Source: Clostridia bacterium
GTDB lineage: Bacteria; Bacillota; Clostridia; Christensenellales; Aristaeellaceae
NCBI GenBank assembly: GCA_017552615.1
Contig: JAFZPI010000041.1
Span: 1 to 64,000 of the forward strand
Direction of reading: 5' to 3'
Length of the DNA stretch: 64,000 nt
The notes beneath the pieces were generated by a model that searched no databases, was not told the DNA's origin, and worked only from the letters and a program-made list of their open reading frames with translations. Of the stretch, positions 44,301 through 51,543 are shown piece after piece. Each line of letters starts with the position of its first letter. Positions within the stretch are counted from its first letter, which is position 1. The position numbers and the translations under genes are program-made.

Positions 44301-45842
44301 TGTCCATGAGTTATCCTCCAGCGCCTGCCACTCCGCACGGGTACCCGCATAATGGATCGTGCATCCGTCCGCGGTGGCGAAAACTGTGGGATAACCATCG
44401 TTGTCCATGACCAACAGGGAGGACGGCAGCGACAGGTCGATCAGGTTTTTGTTCCCAATGACACCGAGCCGCAGCACGCCTTCCGGAATCACCAGTTCCT
44501 GCAGGGAAGGAGCTTCCTCCCCCCACGGGTCCAGCGAAACACAGACCACGGGTTTTCCGCGGATCACGGCAGGCGCTTCGGCGCGGGTCTCTTCGCCCAA
44601 GTAGTCTTCGATCATCACGCAGTTCTCGTATTCGAAGAACTGCCAGCCGTTTTCTGTCTGGAGAAGGCTCTCCTCGTCCTTAAACTGTTCATCCAGCAGG
44701 ATCTCGGCTTCCTGGAAGAAACGGGCGGAACGCGGTACACGGAAAACCCGCCTGTCGCTCTGAGTAAAATAGTAGTAGTTTTCACCCAGGGTCAGGGACC
44801 GGATCTGGTCCGTGTCTCCGGTGATCAGTCGTGTCTCGTCATCCAACCCGATGGTTTTGACATACAGTCCGTCGGCCTTCAGGTAATACAGCTTCCCGTC
44901 CGCGACATTCAGCGTCGCGCCGTAATCGTTTTCGATCCGGGCATTTGAATCCAGCACCACGTGATCGACCACCGTTCCTGATGCCAGGTCAACACAGTCA
45001 AACGCATCCCGATCGAAGACAAACAGCATCTGATCCTGAACAAAGCAGAAAGGTTCGGCGCTTGTATCGGTGCTGCGGGGGAAGATGATCTCGCGTTCAC
45101 CGCCGGACACCGGCATCCGGGAAATGCAGTACTTTTCGGGATGCAGTTGTGCTTCTGCCAGCGGGTCCACATCCGCATAAAAGACATAGCCGTCCTGAAT
45201 GTCGAAAATGAAACCGAACTCGAATTGATTCTGGAAGGTCGGTGATATTTTCCCGTCCGGGCTTTGCACACTCCAGGGTTCGAGCTGATTTGTCTGCGTA
45301 TCCAACACCATACCCTGCTTGTCGTTGTTCATGAAATATATCTGGTCGCCATCAACAAAGTAAGGGAGCCAGACATAGATTTGGCTGTTTTCAACGCAGT
45401 TACGGAAGCTTTCGATGGTTTCCACCGTTCCGGACAAAAGGTCGAGTCGAGCCAGCAGGTTGTCGGTCCGGTGCTTGGAAATCGGCCATTGTTGGGCGAA
45501 ATAGATTGCATCGTCCACAGGCACCAGGCAATATCCGGGATCCAAACCAAGCCCGCCGATATAGGCAGCCGGCAGGGAGGCAACCAGTTCCTTCTGCGCG
45601 CCGGGTTCATCGGCGATCCGCCAGAATTCGACCGAATCCGGCAGGCCTGTTTCCCGGCCGCCGTTCAGCTTGCAGCTTGTCCAGTCCTTTCCGACGAAAT
45701 ACATATAGCCGTCGCGGTAGGCAAACCAGCCGCCGGAACTGATGAAGTTGCTGTTGTCCGCCAGCGCCGCGCAGCCCAGTACACACAGCAGCACCGTGCA
45801 CAGAACGAAGAAGAGAATCCGGAGAGTCAGCTTGCTTTTCAT
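41325..45842 (-). CDS. Very large exported multidomain protein with C-terminal NADase-type glycan-binding domain
   Basis: 1,505 residues. The signal peptide has a possible lipobox (VLGC, residues 21-24). Residues about 30-395 are propeller-like (repeated short strands, DUF5050-like). About 430-515 is a short BspA-like leucine-rich stretch (SLQELVIPEGVLRLGVIGNK). Two lipocalin-like 'WTGYWMTRDD...' and 'WLGVWTVQSGD' modules lie at about 1120-1330. The C-terminal about 145 residues (NVAATSYIVNKNDPTAYAPI onward) match the discoidin-like domain that accompanies NADase-type translocation proteins and is thought to bind glycans. Long Pro/Glu linkers join the parts (ETPATEQPAAPETPTVEAPA). No catalytic domain is evident; surface adhesion or glycan capture is the likeliest role. 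Confidence 0.7.
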   Translation of the reverse strand: MKSKLTLRILFFVLCTVLLCVLGCAALADNSNFISSGGWFAYRDGYMYFVGKDWTSCKLNGGRETGLPDSVEFWRIADEPGAQKELVASLPAAYIGGLGLDPGYCLVPVDDAIYFAQQWPISKHRTDNLLARLDLLSGTVETIESFRNCVENSQIYVWLPYFVDGDQIYFMNNDKQGMVLDTQTNQLEPWSVQSPDGKISPTFQNQFEFGFIFDIQDGYVFYADVDPLAEAQLHPEKYCISRMPVSGGEREIIFPRSTDTSAEPFCFVQDQMLFVFDRDAFDCVDLASGTVVDHVVLDSNARIENDYGATLNVADGKLYYLKADGLYVKTIGLDDETRLITGDTDQIRSLTLGENYYYFTQSDRRVFRVPRSARFFQEAEILLDEQFKDEESLLQTENGWQFFEYENCVMIEDYLGEETRAEAPAVIRGKPVVCVSLDPWGEEAPSLQELVIPEGVLRLGVIGNKNLIDLSLPSSLLVMDNDGYPTVFATADGCTIHYAGTRAEWQALEDNSWTDYSTWLYREVEGLRVLCSDGEWIEGEEIPASAETPETTQPDIEFEPDDAMDGTPPIPAEEVQRLFDLLSQTPLIAASGAGAWEGRLNVSPDGSFTGYYYDEDAGDEVIYEVSFSGKFIPSGTEQWGDSVYGLWVEDLVTEQEPGTEAVSEYGETILYDNAPIYDRDYLRLTLPGTGNDEIPEMVRDEIGGTYDEWEDYSHYITLTRDDGWGFFADPSLPPAPDLEPVPVAKEPPETTGVPSVPAPYTGDGEVLVDDDVLTIVNLGKEVCDHAVLVSGSYVQYWLSVTNKLDHDIWLNEGQADKAYEYGSVDGVKLWHLYLGYDEQDPMIPAGETVEIRVLPQGHGYGYRSLEELVNVTVYIHAKMDIDGNSKRDYTLRMDQGKTYNRAPASGYTVHEATPYGFTFELPDDWEVYFPTNEFLRYANEYQEGYVWDWDYDMITLESPPTLSVILAITAIDRDEIGQQIFSEVTQISETLIDGHHTYIYEYERSVEISYYIESDIGRIIYIDIPKYATTEERAILDHFLASIRFQSEGSQSDVSETPATEQPAAPETPTVEAPASTDLSTWTGYWMTRDDSLSELVITPNEDETLHAEVFFLRTLNLHATLTPQADGSIRFETDYGALIGVLAKNGDGSLQLNFTGGYAYGDEEASEYNDYYARTFVYFPAAYEEMWYEKTPDQPGADEDWLGVWTVQSGDRESNLLIERDGGGFRAQINLNNGGSFSGELEKETDSVMTFYGDDFNCMLTLNRKLDRIVMDEIGADSDSVYDWLEAFPYAIVEYERYKLSVSAPQELIDSAENAPPLTTLPVQDAEPDNGSLLPIPGKPGYMQVPVDNVAATSYIVNKNDPTAYAPIRMIDGEETTSFQFSTKTTPLGQAYIYFEFASPVTLDELWMKNGFWKITDGKDQYTRNSRVKQMTIFVRYADSGNYRELKTTTLKDDKSRKDWKVIDLLGQTNVTGVCIRIDAIYTGSKYKTDVCISEIMFVQATGE

Positions 45843-45902
45843 AGAGGAATCCTCCCTGCTTTGGATGTTGGGTATGGTTTATCCGGGTAATTGAAGAATT
45901 GC

Positions 45903-46844
45903 TTAACAGCCGTTCTCTTCTGCGCTTTTCAGCAGCTGCAAGACCTGATCCCTTCCCCGGAGCGCGGTACCCGCGCCAACCGCGGAGGTGCAGATGGCGC
46001 CGCAGGCATTTGCGAAACGCAATGCCTCTGCCTCGGACGCTCCCCGGAGGATCTCCGACGCGAATCCGGCCACAAAGTTATCGCCGGCACCGGTGGCATC
46101 GACCGGATCGATCGGGATCGCCGGCAGGCGGAGGGTCTGCTCCGCACTTTTGAGCTGGCAGCCTTTTCCGCCCAGCTTGACAATCACACGCTTCACACCC
46201 AGGGCAAGAAAGGCATCCGCCATGGCTTCCGGCTCTTCCTTTCCCGTGAAATAACGGGCTTCATCCTCATTGGGCGTGATGGTGTCAATGAGAGGAAGTG
46301 ACTCGGCGATATCCTTCAGTGTCAAGAAACGAAAGTTCGGCAGTTTGGTATCGGCGATCACGATCTGCCCGGCAGCCTTCGCACAGGTCAGTACCGCGTG
46401 GATACCCACCGGATCGTCAAACGGCGCGCGGAACAGGGATCCGAGGATCAGGACCCGTGCATCCGTAAACAGTCCGGGATCTCCTTCCGGATGAAAGCTG
46501 TACCTGTGTGCCTGGTTCGTTACGGATTTCCGGGTACCGTCCGCCCTGACGATGATGGTCGAGACCGGTGTCGCCGGGCTTTTCACAATAAAGCGGGTAT
46601 CCACACCGTTCCGGGTCAGTTCATTCCGCACCATTTCCCCGGCCGGATCGTCCCCCAGCGCGCATAGAATTCCTGTCTTCAGGCCGAGTTTGGCTGCCGC
46701 GACAGCCGTATTCACCGCTTCTCCGCCGACGCTCAGGGAGCCGGATTCAGCAAGGTATCCGGAAGCCGAGACGGGCTCCGGGTCCAGCCCCCGGATGATG
46801 GAATCCACCAGTGCCATCCCGGCACAGATCACATCATACTGCAT
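45903..46844 (-). CDS. PfkB family carbohydrate kinase
   Basis: 313 residues. Ribokinase fold with VGGEAVNTAVAAAKLGLKTG near the N-terminus and the PfkB signature 2, DATGAGDNFVAGFASEIL, with the catalytic Asp. LPLIDTITPNEDEARYFTGK is also family-typical. The substrate (ribose, fructose, KDG or a nucleoside) cannot be separated by eye. It lies between the exported decarboxylase-like gene and the giant secreted protein on one strand. Confidence 0.87.
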   Translation of the reverse strand: MQYDVICAGMALVDSIIRGLDPEPVSASGYLAESGSLSVGGEAVNTAVAAAKLGLKTGILCALGDDPAGEMVRNELTRNGVDTRFIVKSPATPVSTIIVRADGTRKSVTNQAHRYSFHPEGDPGLFTDARVLILGSLFRAPFDDPVGIHAVLTCAKAAGQIVIADTKLPNFRFLTLKDIAESLPLIDTITPNEDEARYFTGKEEPEAMADAFLALGVKRVIVKLGGKGCQLKSAEQTLRLPAIPIDPVDATGAGDNFVAGFASEILRGASEAEALRFANACGAICTSAVGAGTALRGRDQVLQLLKSAEENGC

Positions 46845-46917
46845 AGACGCTGTTTTCCTTTACGGATCAGTACGGATCAGGCTCGTCCTGTCTGTCCGTT
46901 TTTTTGCGCGGACGGGT

Positions 46918-48198
46918 TTACTGCAAAGACTGCAGGTCATCCAGGAACAGCTGAAGCTGGTCCTTTGTCACATGCTGCATAACCACGATATGGGCCAGTT
47001 CACCGCCGAGCCGTTCATCGTAATCCGGCGCTAACGCGTATTTCTCCATGATCGCTGCGTCTGGACGCTTGAAATACACCGTGTTAGACATGGGCTCCAG
47101 CCAGGCAGGCCAGCCCAACTTGTCCAGTTCGTCCTTCAGCCACGCGGCCGTCTCCAGCATTTGGTTCGCCTGCTCAGCGAAGCCCTCAAAGCCGGTATGA
47201 CGGATGATCCACCAGAACTTCAGCGGAGTGATCGCGGAACGGGAGCAATTGATCATCGGCATGCTGCCGTTCAGATACGTGACTTCATACGGATTCTGGT
47301 TGTTTTTGACTTCCATCGTCGTAATGAAAAGGCCCGCCGGTTCATCCATGCCGAAGAACTTATGTCCGCTGATCGCAATGGAATCAAAGGGCTGCACCCT
47401 GCGGTCCACCGCATCGGCATACTCCGTGTAAGGCAGGTATCCGCCGAACAGTGCAGCGTCCACATGACGGTATACCTCGATCTCCGGGTGTCTGGCGAGC
47501 ACTGCGTTCAGCGCTTCCTGGTCGTCGATGCCGCCCTTGAATGTGGTGCCCATTGCGTAAACCATCAGCGCCGGGCGATCCGGGACCAGCGCTTTCTCCA
47601 GCTCCTCCGGGATCATGCAGCCGTGCTCATCAGCAGGGACGAGCACGAGATCCAGATTCTGCAGATCCGCGAGGCGCATGTTGGAATAATGCGCGGCGTC
47701 CGATACATAAACCACCGGCTTCTTATGCGTTTTCTTCTCAAGGTATTTCGAACCGAAATAGATCCCATGGTTGTTTCCGTCCGTTCCGCTGAAGGTGACG
47801 AGCCCCCACAGGTCATCCAGTTCGAATCCGTAAAGCGGGCCGAAGAACTCGATCACTTCCCGCTCAAAGTTCAGGGTATTCATGTAGGTTTCGTTGTTGT
47901 CGAACGGGTCTCCTGCGTTGTTCGCGATGACGGAATAGACGCCGCTCTCCAGGAGCCACTCATAAAACCCTGTCAGGTGGATATCCAGGTTGCCAGGATA
48001 CCCGAAGGAGAGATCCTTCTGCTCCATGACCTGTTCCGCATAGCGGTTCAGCTCGACCAGCGCGAGATCCATCGGCTCTTCATACACAGGCGATTCCTCA
48101 GGCAGTGCCTCTGAAAGCACACCCCCGGGAATGCAGGCCAGAAGCGTGATAAGTGCCAGGAGACATACGATCCTTTGAAAAACGGCGGTGCGAGACAT
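46918..48198 (-). CDS. Exported PLP-dependent decarboxylase, histidine-decarboxylase-like
   Basis: 426 residues. The chain opens with a hydrophobic export signal (RIVCLLALITLLACIPGG); LLAC could be a lipobox, or cleavage may fall near VLSEA. The rest follows bacterial group II histidine decarboxylase in order: LSFGYPGNLDIHLTGFYEWL, NTLNFEREVIEFFGPLYGF, LVTFSGTDGNNHGIYFGS, VSDAAHYSNMRLA with the cofactor-stacking His, HVDAALFGG, and the PLP-lysine motif SIAISGHKFFGMDEPAG. All cofactor residues are intact, so an active enzyme is expected. Cytoplasmic homologues have no signal. The start is supported by GAAGGAGGACC. Decarboxylation of histidine or another amino acid outside the membrane is inferred. 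Confidence 0.82.
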   Translation of the reverse strand: MSRTAVFQRIVCLLALITLLACIPGGVLSEALPEESPVYEEPMDLALVELNRYAEQVMEQKDLSFGYPGNLDIHLTGFYEWLLESGVYSVIANNAGDPFDNNETYMNTLNFEREVIEFFGPLYGFELDDLWGLVTFSGTDGNNHGIYFGSKYLEKKTHKKPVVYVSDAAHYSNMRLADLQNLDLVLVPADEHGCMIPEELEKALVPDRPALMVYAMGTTFKGGIDDQEALNAVLARHPEIEVYRHVDAALFGGYLPYTEYADAVDRRVQPFDSIAISGHKFFGMDEPAGLFITTMEVKNNQNPYEVTYLNGSMPMINCSRSAITPLKFWWIIRHTGFEGFAEQANQMLETAAWLKDELDKLGWPAWLEPMSNTVYFKRPDAAIMEKYALAPDYDERLGGELAHIVVMQHVTKDQLQLFLDDLQSLQ

Positions 48199-48249
48199 TT
48201 TGGTCCTCCTTCGTATTGGTGCGGTATGGATTTTGTTCTGATGAGACTG

Positions 48250-48258
48250 ATTATAGCA
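48250..48258 (-). promoter_or_regulatory. Extended -10 promoter of the exported decarboxylase-like gene
   Basis: Minus strand TGCTATAAT: a perfect TATAAT with the TG extension, about 50 nt upstream of the ATG at 48198. No good -35. Confidence 0.65.
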
Positions 48259-48320
48259 GAAACCGCAGAAAAATGCTAATACGATCTTGCAAAACTCACA
48301 AAAGCGAATATTACCGTATC

Positions 48321-48349
48321 TTTACACCGGGGACTGTTTGTGATAGAGT
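48321..48349 (+). promoter_or_regulatory. Promoter of the exported protein at 48593
   Basis: TTTACA (48321-48326), 17 bp, TAGAGT (48344-48349). It would give a 5' leader of about 237 nt, which is unusually long for this window. Confidence 0.5.
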
Positions 48350-48355
48350 TAGCAA

Positions 48356-48592
48356 AGGCCAGCCTCTGGCCCATCTGAATTCCCGGGATTTCACCGAAGG
48401 CAGCACTGCCAGGAAAGCAATCTGCTGCGTATGAATAGTCGGAACCCGGGAAATGAAGGACTGCATTGCAAAGAAAGAAAGGAGCGAAAATTCACGGAAT
48501 AAAACAAACCCCGGTATCCGGGTCCTGAACCGTCGACTCGGTTTAAATACACCAACTATATTCGAAGGCAACAAAAAAGGAGGAAATACGAA
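48356..48592 (+). other. Long structured 5' leader, possible regulatory RNA
   Basis: Several nested inverted repeats occur. GGCCAG/CTGGCC sits at the start. TTCCCGGG and CCCGGGAA enclose about 65 nt holding GGCA/TGCC and CCGA/TCGG stems. Later come CCCCGG/CCGGG and AACCG/CGGTT hairpins just upstream of AAGGAGGAAA and the ATG. No coding frame with a good start is seen. I do not recognise it as a known riboswitch class. Confidence 0.4.
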
Positions 48593-49225
48593 ATGAAAAA
48601 ACTGATGACAATTCTGTGCGCACTGCTTCTGGTCTGCTTCGCAGTAACAGCTTTCGCCGATGTTGCGGTCAAGCCGAATACGCCCGAAACTCTCAAAACC
48701 CTGCTCGGCGGAAAAAGCTTCTGTGCCAGCCTCTCCGGACTTGAGTCCATCGGTGAGGACGAGGACGCAAAATTCACAATTTCGGTCACCGTTTATGAAA
48801 GGGATCAGTATGACACAGCGCTGATTGAGAACCTGGCCCCGCACGACATTCTCTACTTCGGAAACGGAACAGCCGCGATGGTCATGGAAGTCATTCCCGA
48901 TGAGTTCGGCGTCACGGTAAAGGACGGATTCGAAAATACCTATATCTTCAGCAAGAATGAAGAGGGATTCTACACCGTCACGACAGATACCGATTATCCC
49001 CTGTGGACGGAAGTCTTCACGGTCAAGGTGCCGCTGCAGAAGGACATCAGCTTCCTGGACTGGAGCGATCCGGAAAACCTGGAAGAGCCCGTGAAGCTTG
49101 GATTCGATGAGTTGCTTGATCTCCTGCTGGAAGGAACAGATTTTGCCCCGTTCAACACCCGTGTCACCTTTGATGAAAACGGAAAACTCGTTGAGGTCCT
49201 TTACAATTACTCTCCGTGGAACTGA
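48593..49225 (+). CDS. Small exported protein of unknown function
   Basis: 210 residues, ATG with AAGGAGGAAATACGAA ahead. Signal peptide MKKLMTILCALLLVCFAVTA, cleaved near AFA-DV. The mature part is acidic and beta-rich, with VKDGFENTYIFSKNEEGFYT and a C-terminal FDELLDLLLEGTDFAPF. No known domain recognised. It is expressed alone between two terminators and behind the structured leader. Confidence 0.72.
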   Translation: MKKLMTILCALLLVCFAVTAFADVAVKPNTPETLKTLLGGKSFCASLSGLESIGEDEDAKFTISVTVYERDQYDTALIENLAPHDILYFGNGTAAMVMEVIPDEFGVTVKDGFENTYIFSKNEEGFYTVTTDTDYPLWTEVFTVKVPLQKDISFLDWSDPENLEEPVKLGFDELLDLLLEGTDFAPFNTRVTFDENGKLVEVLYNYSPWN

Positions 49226-49260
49226 GCGTTTCCTGAGGAATTCCGGAGAAGAAAGGTATG

Positions 49261-49293
49261 CCGTCGGCTTCATTTGGAGCCGACGGTGTTTTT
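49261..49293 (+). terminator. Terminator after the exported protein at 48593
   Basis: CCGTCGGCT (49261-49269) and AGCCGACGG (49278-49286) with an 8-nt loop, followed by TGTTTTTG. Confidence 0.87.
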
Positions 49294-49311
49294 GTAGAAT
49301 CACCATCCGTC

Positions 49312-49348
49312 TCAAACAAAACCAGCCCGGCAGCGCTGAACTGCCGGG
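49312..49348 (-). terminator. Terminator of the peptidoglycan-binding serine hydrolase
   Basis: On the minus strand CCCGGCAG (49348-49341) pairs with CTGCCGGG (49333-49326), followed by CTGGTTTTGTTT. Confidence 0.8.
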
Positions 49349-49372
49349 TCTGTCTCGGATGGCGTTTGCCGG

Positions 49373-51271
49373 TTATAGGATCGTTTCGGGAATACAGACC
49401 TTCTCGAGAGTCTCCATCCACCGAAGCAGCTGCACCGCAGGGAGCACGATGTTGTCCTCAAGTTGGTAATCGTATCCGTCCATGATGACCACCATGGTGA
49501 TACCGGTCTCCCGCTGGTAGTAGACATTGGAGCTCAAACCGCTGTAACGTCCCTGGTGGCCGTACCATGTACCTCGCGGAAACTGATTGACCCGCACCGT
49601 GCTCAGGCCGTACCGGCTCGCCGCCAAGCCCGGCTGATCCGCTTCCATCAGTGCGACGGTGTCCTCATTCAGGATGCGCACACCGTTCAGGGAACCGCCG
49701 CCAAGCATCATCTGTGCAAGGGTTGTCAGGGAAGCGGCGTCGATATAAAGCTTTCCAACTGTATAGCCGTTGTTGCCCGCCGGGTCGGCCTTTGTATTGA
49801 AAGCGCGGTTCCGGTCGCTCTGCACCGAGATTGCCACACCGCCGTTCGGCTTGAGCATATCCTTTGTCTTGACGTTCGCTGCGAGGAATCGCGGGGAATA
49901 GGCTGCGGTGAGCCCCAGCGGCTTAAAAACCATACGATCCAGATAAGTCTGCACGCTTTCCCCGGTGATGGCTTCGATCAGGCAGCCGAAGAGAGCGCCG
50001 TTATAGTCCGCGTAGGCATACGCGGTGCCCGGCTGCACCGATTCGTTAAAGATGGGATCATAACCGTTCACACCGATCCGTGCCCAATTCGGATGGTAGT
50101 TCTGCGCGTCCGGGGAGAGTGAAGAGGTGTGGCTGAGCAGCATCCGCGCTGTCACAGGTGTGTCCGGCCAAGCTGGATTTCGCACGGTGAAAGGCAAATA
50201 CTCGCTGATGTCCCTGTCCAGATCAAGCCGACCCTGGTCGTATAGGGTCATCAGGCCGATGGCGGTGACCCATTTCGTAATAGACGCGATGCGGAAGCAA
50301 GTACGGTTGTCCACCCCGCCGAAGGACCAACTCAGGAAGACTTCACCGTCCTTAGTGAGAAGCACCGTGCCGCAGACAGCGCCGCTTTCCACCGCAATCC
50401 CATTCAGAAAGGCGGCCGCCTCGTCCGGGAGGGAACCCGCGGCGTTCTTTGCTGAAGTGTAGGCACTGTCCAGGGCGGCAAGCGTTTTCTTGCCGGCGAT
50501 CCCGTCCCGGGTCAGCCGGCTTGCCTTCTGAAAGGCGATCACCGCACTGCGGGTATCGGCGTCAAAGGTGCCGGAACGACTGCCCGTGAAATAGCCCAAA
50601 TACCAGAGCCTGTTTTGCAATTCGAGCACAGCGCTGCCCATATCCCCTTGCTGCAGCTTATCTGCAGCAGCTGAAACGGGTGTTGCAGCAGGCTGTGCAG
50701 CGGCAGTCGGGGTTGTCGGCGCTGAGGATGTGCTGCTGTACAGCGCCGCTTGGGTAGCTGAGTCCGCGACGCCCGTGACAGGCAGTCCCCTGTCCCGCTG
50801 GAAGCCCTGTACGGCGGAAACCGTGCCGCTGCCGTAGACGCCGTCAATGGCTTTTGTGTAATAGCCCTGTTGCTTTAACGCGTTCTGGAGCGTTTTGACC
50901 TGATTGCCCCGGGAGCCTCTGGACAGCGTGGGATAAGACACGCTCTCCGGAACGGAGCCGGAGGACGATTCATTGCCGGATGCCGCCGTGCCTCCGATGA
51001 CTTCCTCCAGCTTGGCCAGGGTTTTGGGGCCGGCGATGCCGTCTGCTTTCAGCCCGTTTTTGACCTGAAACGCCTGCACAGCGGCGACTGTGCCGTTGCC
51101 GTAGATACCGTCGACAGTCTTACTGTAATAGCCAAGCTGTTGCAGACTGCTCTGCAAGGCGCTCACTGCGCCGCCTCTCGACCCGTGGCGGAGCACCGTA
51201 CCTGTCTCAGCCGAGGCGCAGACTGTCAGAAACATCATCGCCAACAGGCAAATGAACAGTCGTTTCATCAT
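49373..51271 (-). CDS. Exported serine hydrolase with three peptidoglycan-binding repeats
   Basis: 632 residues from the ATG at 51271 (AAAGGGGAT upstream), the second of two ATGs being possible. Signal peptide to about residue 21 (CASA-ET). Three PG_binding_1 units: residues 27-90 (GGAVSALQSSLQQLGYYSKT), 118-178 and 207-270. A class C beta-lactamase-like domain from about 280 has S330-I-T-K333 (CFRIASITKWVTA), the Y-x-N motif ADYNGALFG and the third motif GHQGRYSG. The domain order points to a wall-anchored DD-peptidase or esterase rather than a resistance enzyme. An Ala/Pro/Thr linker joins the second and third repeats. Confidence 0.88.
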   Translation of the reverse strand: MMKRLFICLLAMMFLTVCASAETGTVLRHGSRGGAVSALQSSLQQLGYYSKTVDGIYGNGTVAAVQAFQVKNGLKADGIAGPKTLAKLEEVIGGTAASGNESSSGSVPESVSYPTLSRGSRGNQVKTLQNALKQQGYYTKAIDGVYGSGTVSAVQGFQRDRGLPVTGVADSATQAALYSSTSSAPTTPTAAAQPAATPVSAAADKLQQGDMGSAVLELQNRLWYLGYFTGSRSGTFDADTRSAVIAFQKASRLTRDGIAGKKTLAALDSAYTSAKNAAGSLPDEAAAFLNGIAVESGAVCGTVLLTKDGEVFLSWSFGGVDNRTCFRIASITKWVTAIGLMTLYDQGRLDLDRDISEYLPFTVRNPAWPDTPVTARMLLSHTSSLSPDAQNYHPNWARIGVNGYDPIFNESVQPGTAYAYADYNGALFGCLIEAITGESVQTYLDRMVFKPLGLTAAYSPRFLAANVKTKDMLKPNGGVAISVQSDRNRAFNTKADPAGNNGYTVGKLYIDAASLTTLAQMMLGGGSLNGVRILNEDTVALMEADQPGLAASRYGLSTVRVNQFPRGTWYGHQGRYSGLSSNVYYQRETGITMVVIMDGYDYQLEDNIVLPAVQLLRWMETLEKVCIPETIL

Positions 51272-51422
51272 CAGGCAGATCCCCTTTTTGAAAATTTGCG
51301 ATTTCGTTACGATTATATGGCATATCTGTGAAGCTGTCAATTCCGTCCTGAAGATTTCTGTTTGCAAAAGCTCAAATCAGACCTTATTTCTCTGCGGACT
51401 TTTCAAGCTGATTCTTTCGTGC

Positions 51423-51428
51423 TATAAT
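51423..51428 (+). promoter_or_regulatory. -10 box of the cellulase promoter
   Basis: TATAAT at 51423-51428 within GTGCTATAATTGGG, giving an extended-type context. The -35 region (TTTTCA, 17 bp upstream) is weak, suggesting dependence on an activator. The leader is about 110 nt. Confidence 0.6.
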
Positions 51429-51467
51429 TGGGTTTGAAAAGAAACCACAGGATATGTACATATGCAA

Positions 51468-51501
51468 ATGATATCTGCACGGAAAGTGCATGTGATATCA
51501 T
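51468..51501 (+). promoter_or_regulatory. Hairpin/dyad in the cellulase 5' leader
   Basis: ATGATATC then TGCAC (51468-51480) pair with GTGCA (51486-51490) and GATATCAT (51494-51501), with a GGAAA loop and a TGT bulge. It can act as an RNA hairpin or as a DNA operator just downstream of the start site. Confidence 0.55.
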
Positions 51502-51543
51502 GATTTCAGCAGTGAAAAGACCATTCTGAAAAGAGGGAAAGCC

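Noticed and set aside
46888..46918. Terminator between pfkB and the exported decarboxylase-like gene
   Set aside because: The GTCCG/CGGAC arms flank the T-tract itself, so it does not have the stem-then-U layout in either direction.
48356..48592. Cyclic-di-GMP, glutamine or cobalamin riboswitch in the structured leader
   Set aside because: None of the conserved core motifs of these classes could be found; kept only as an unassigned structured leader.
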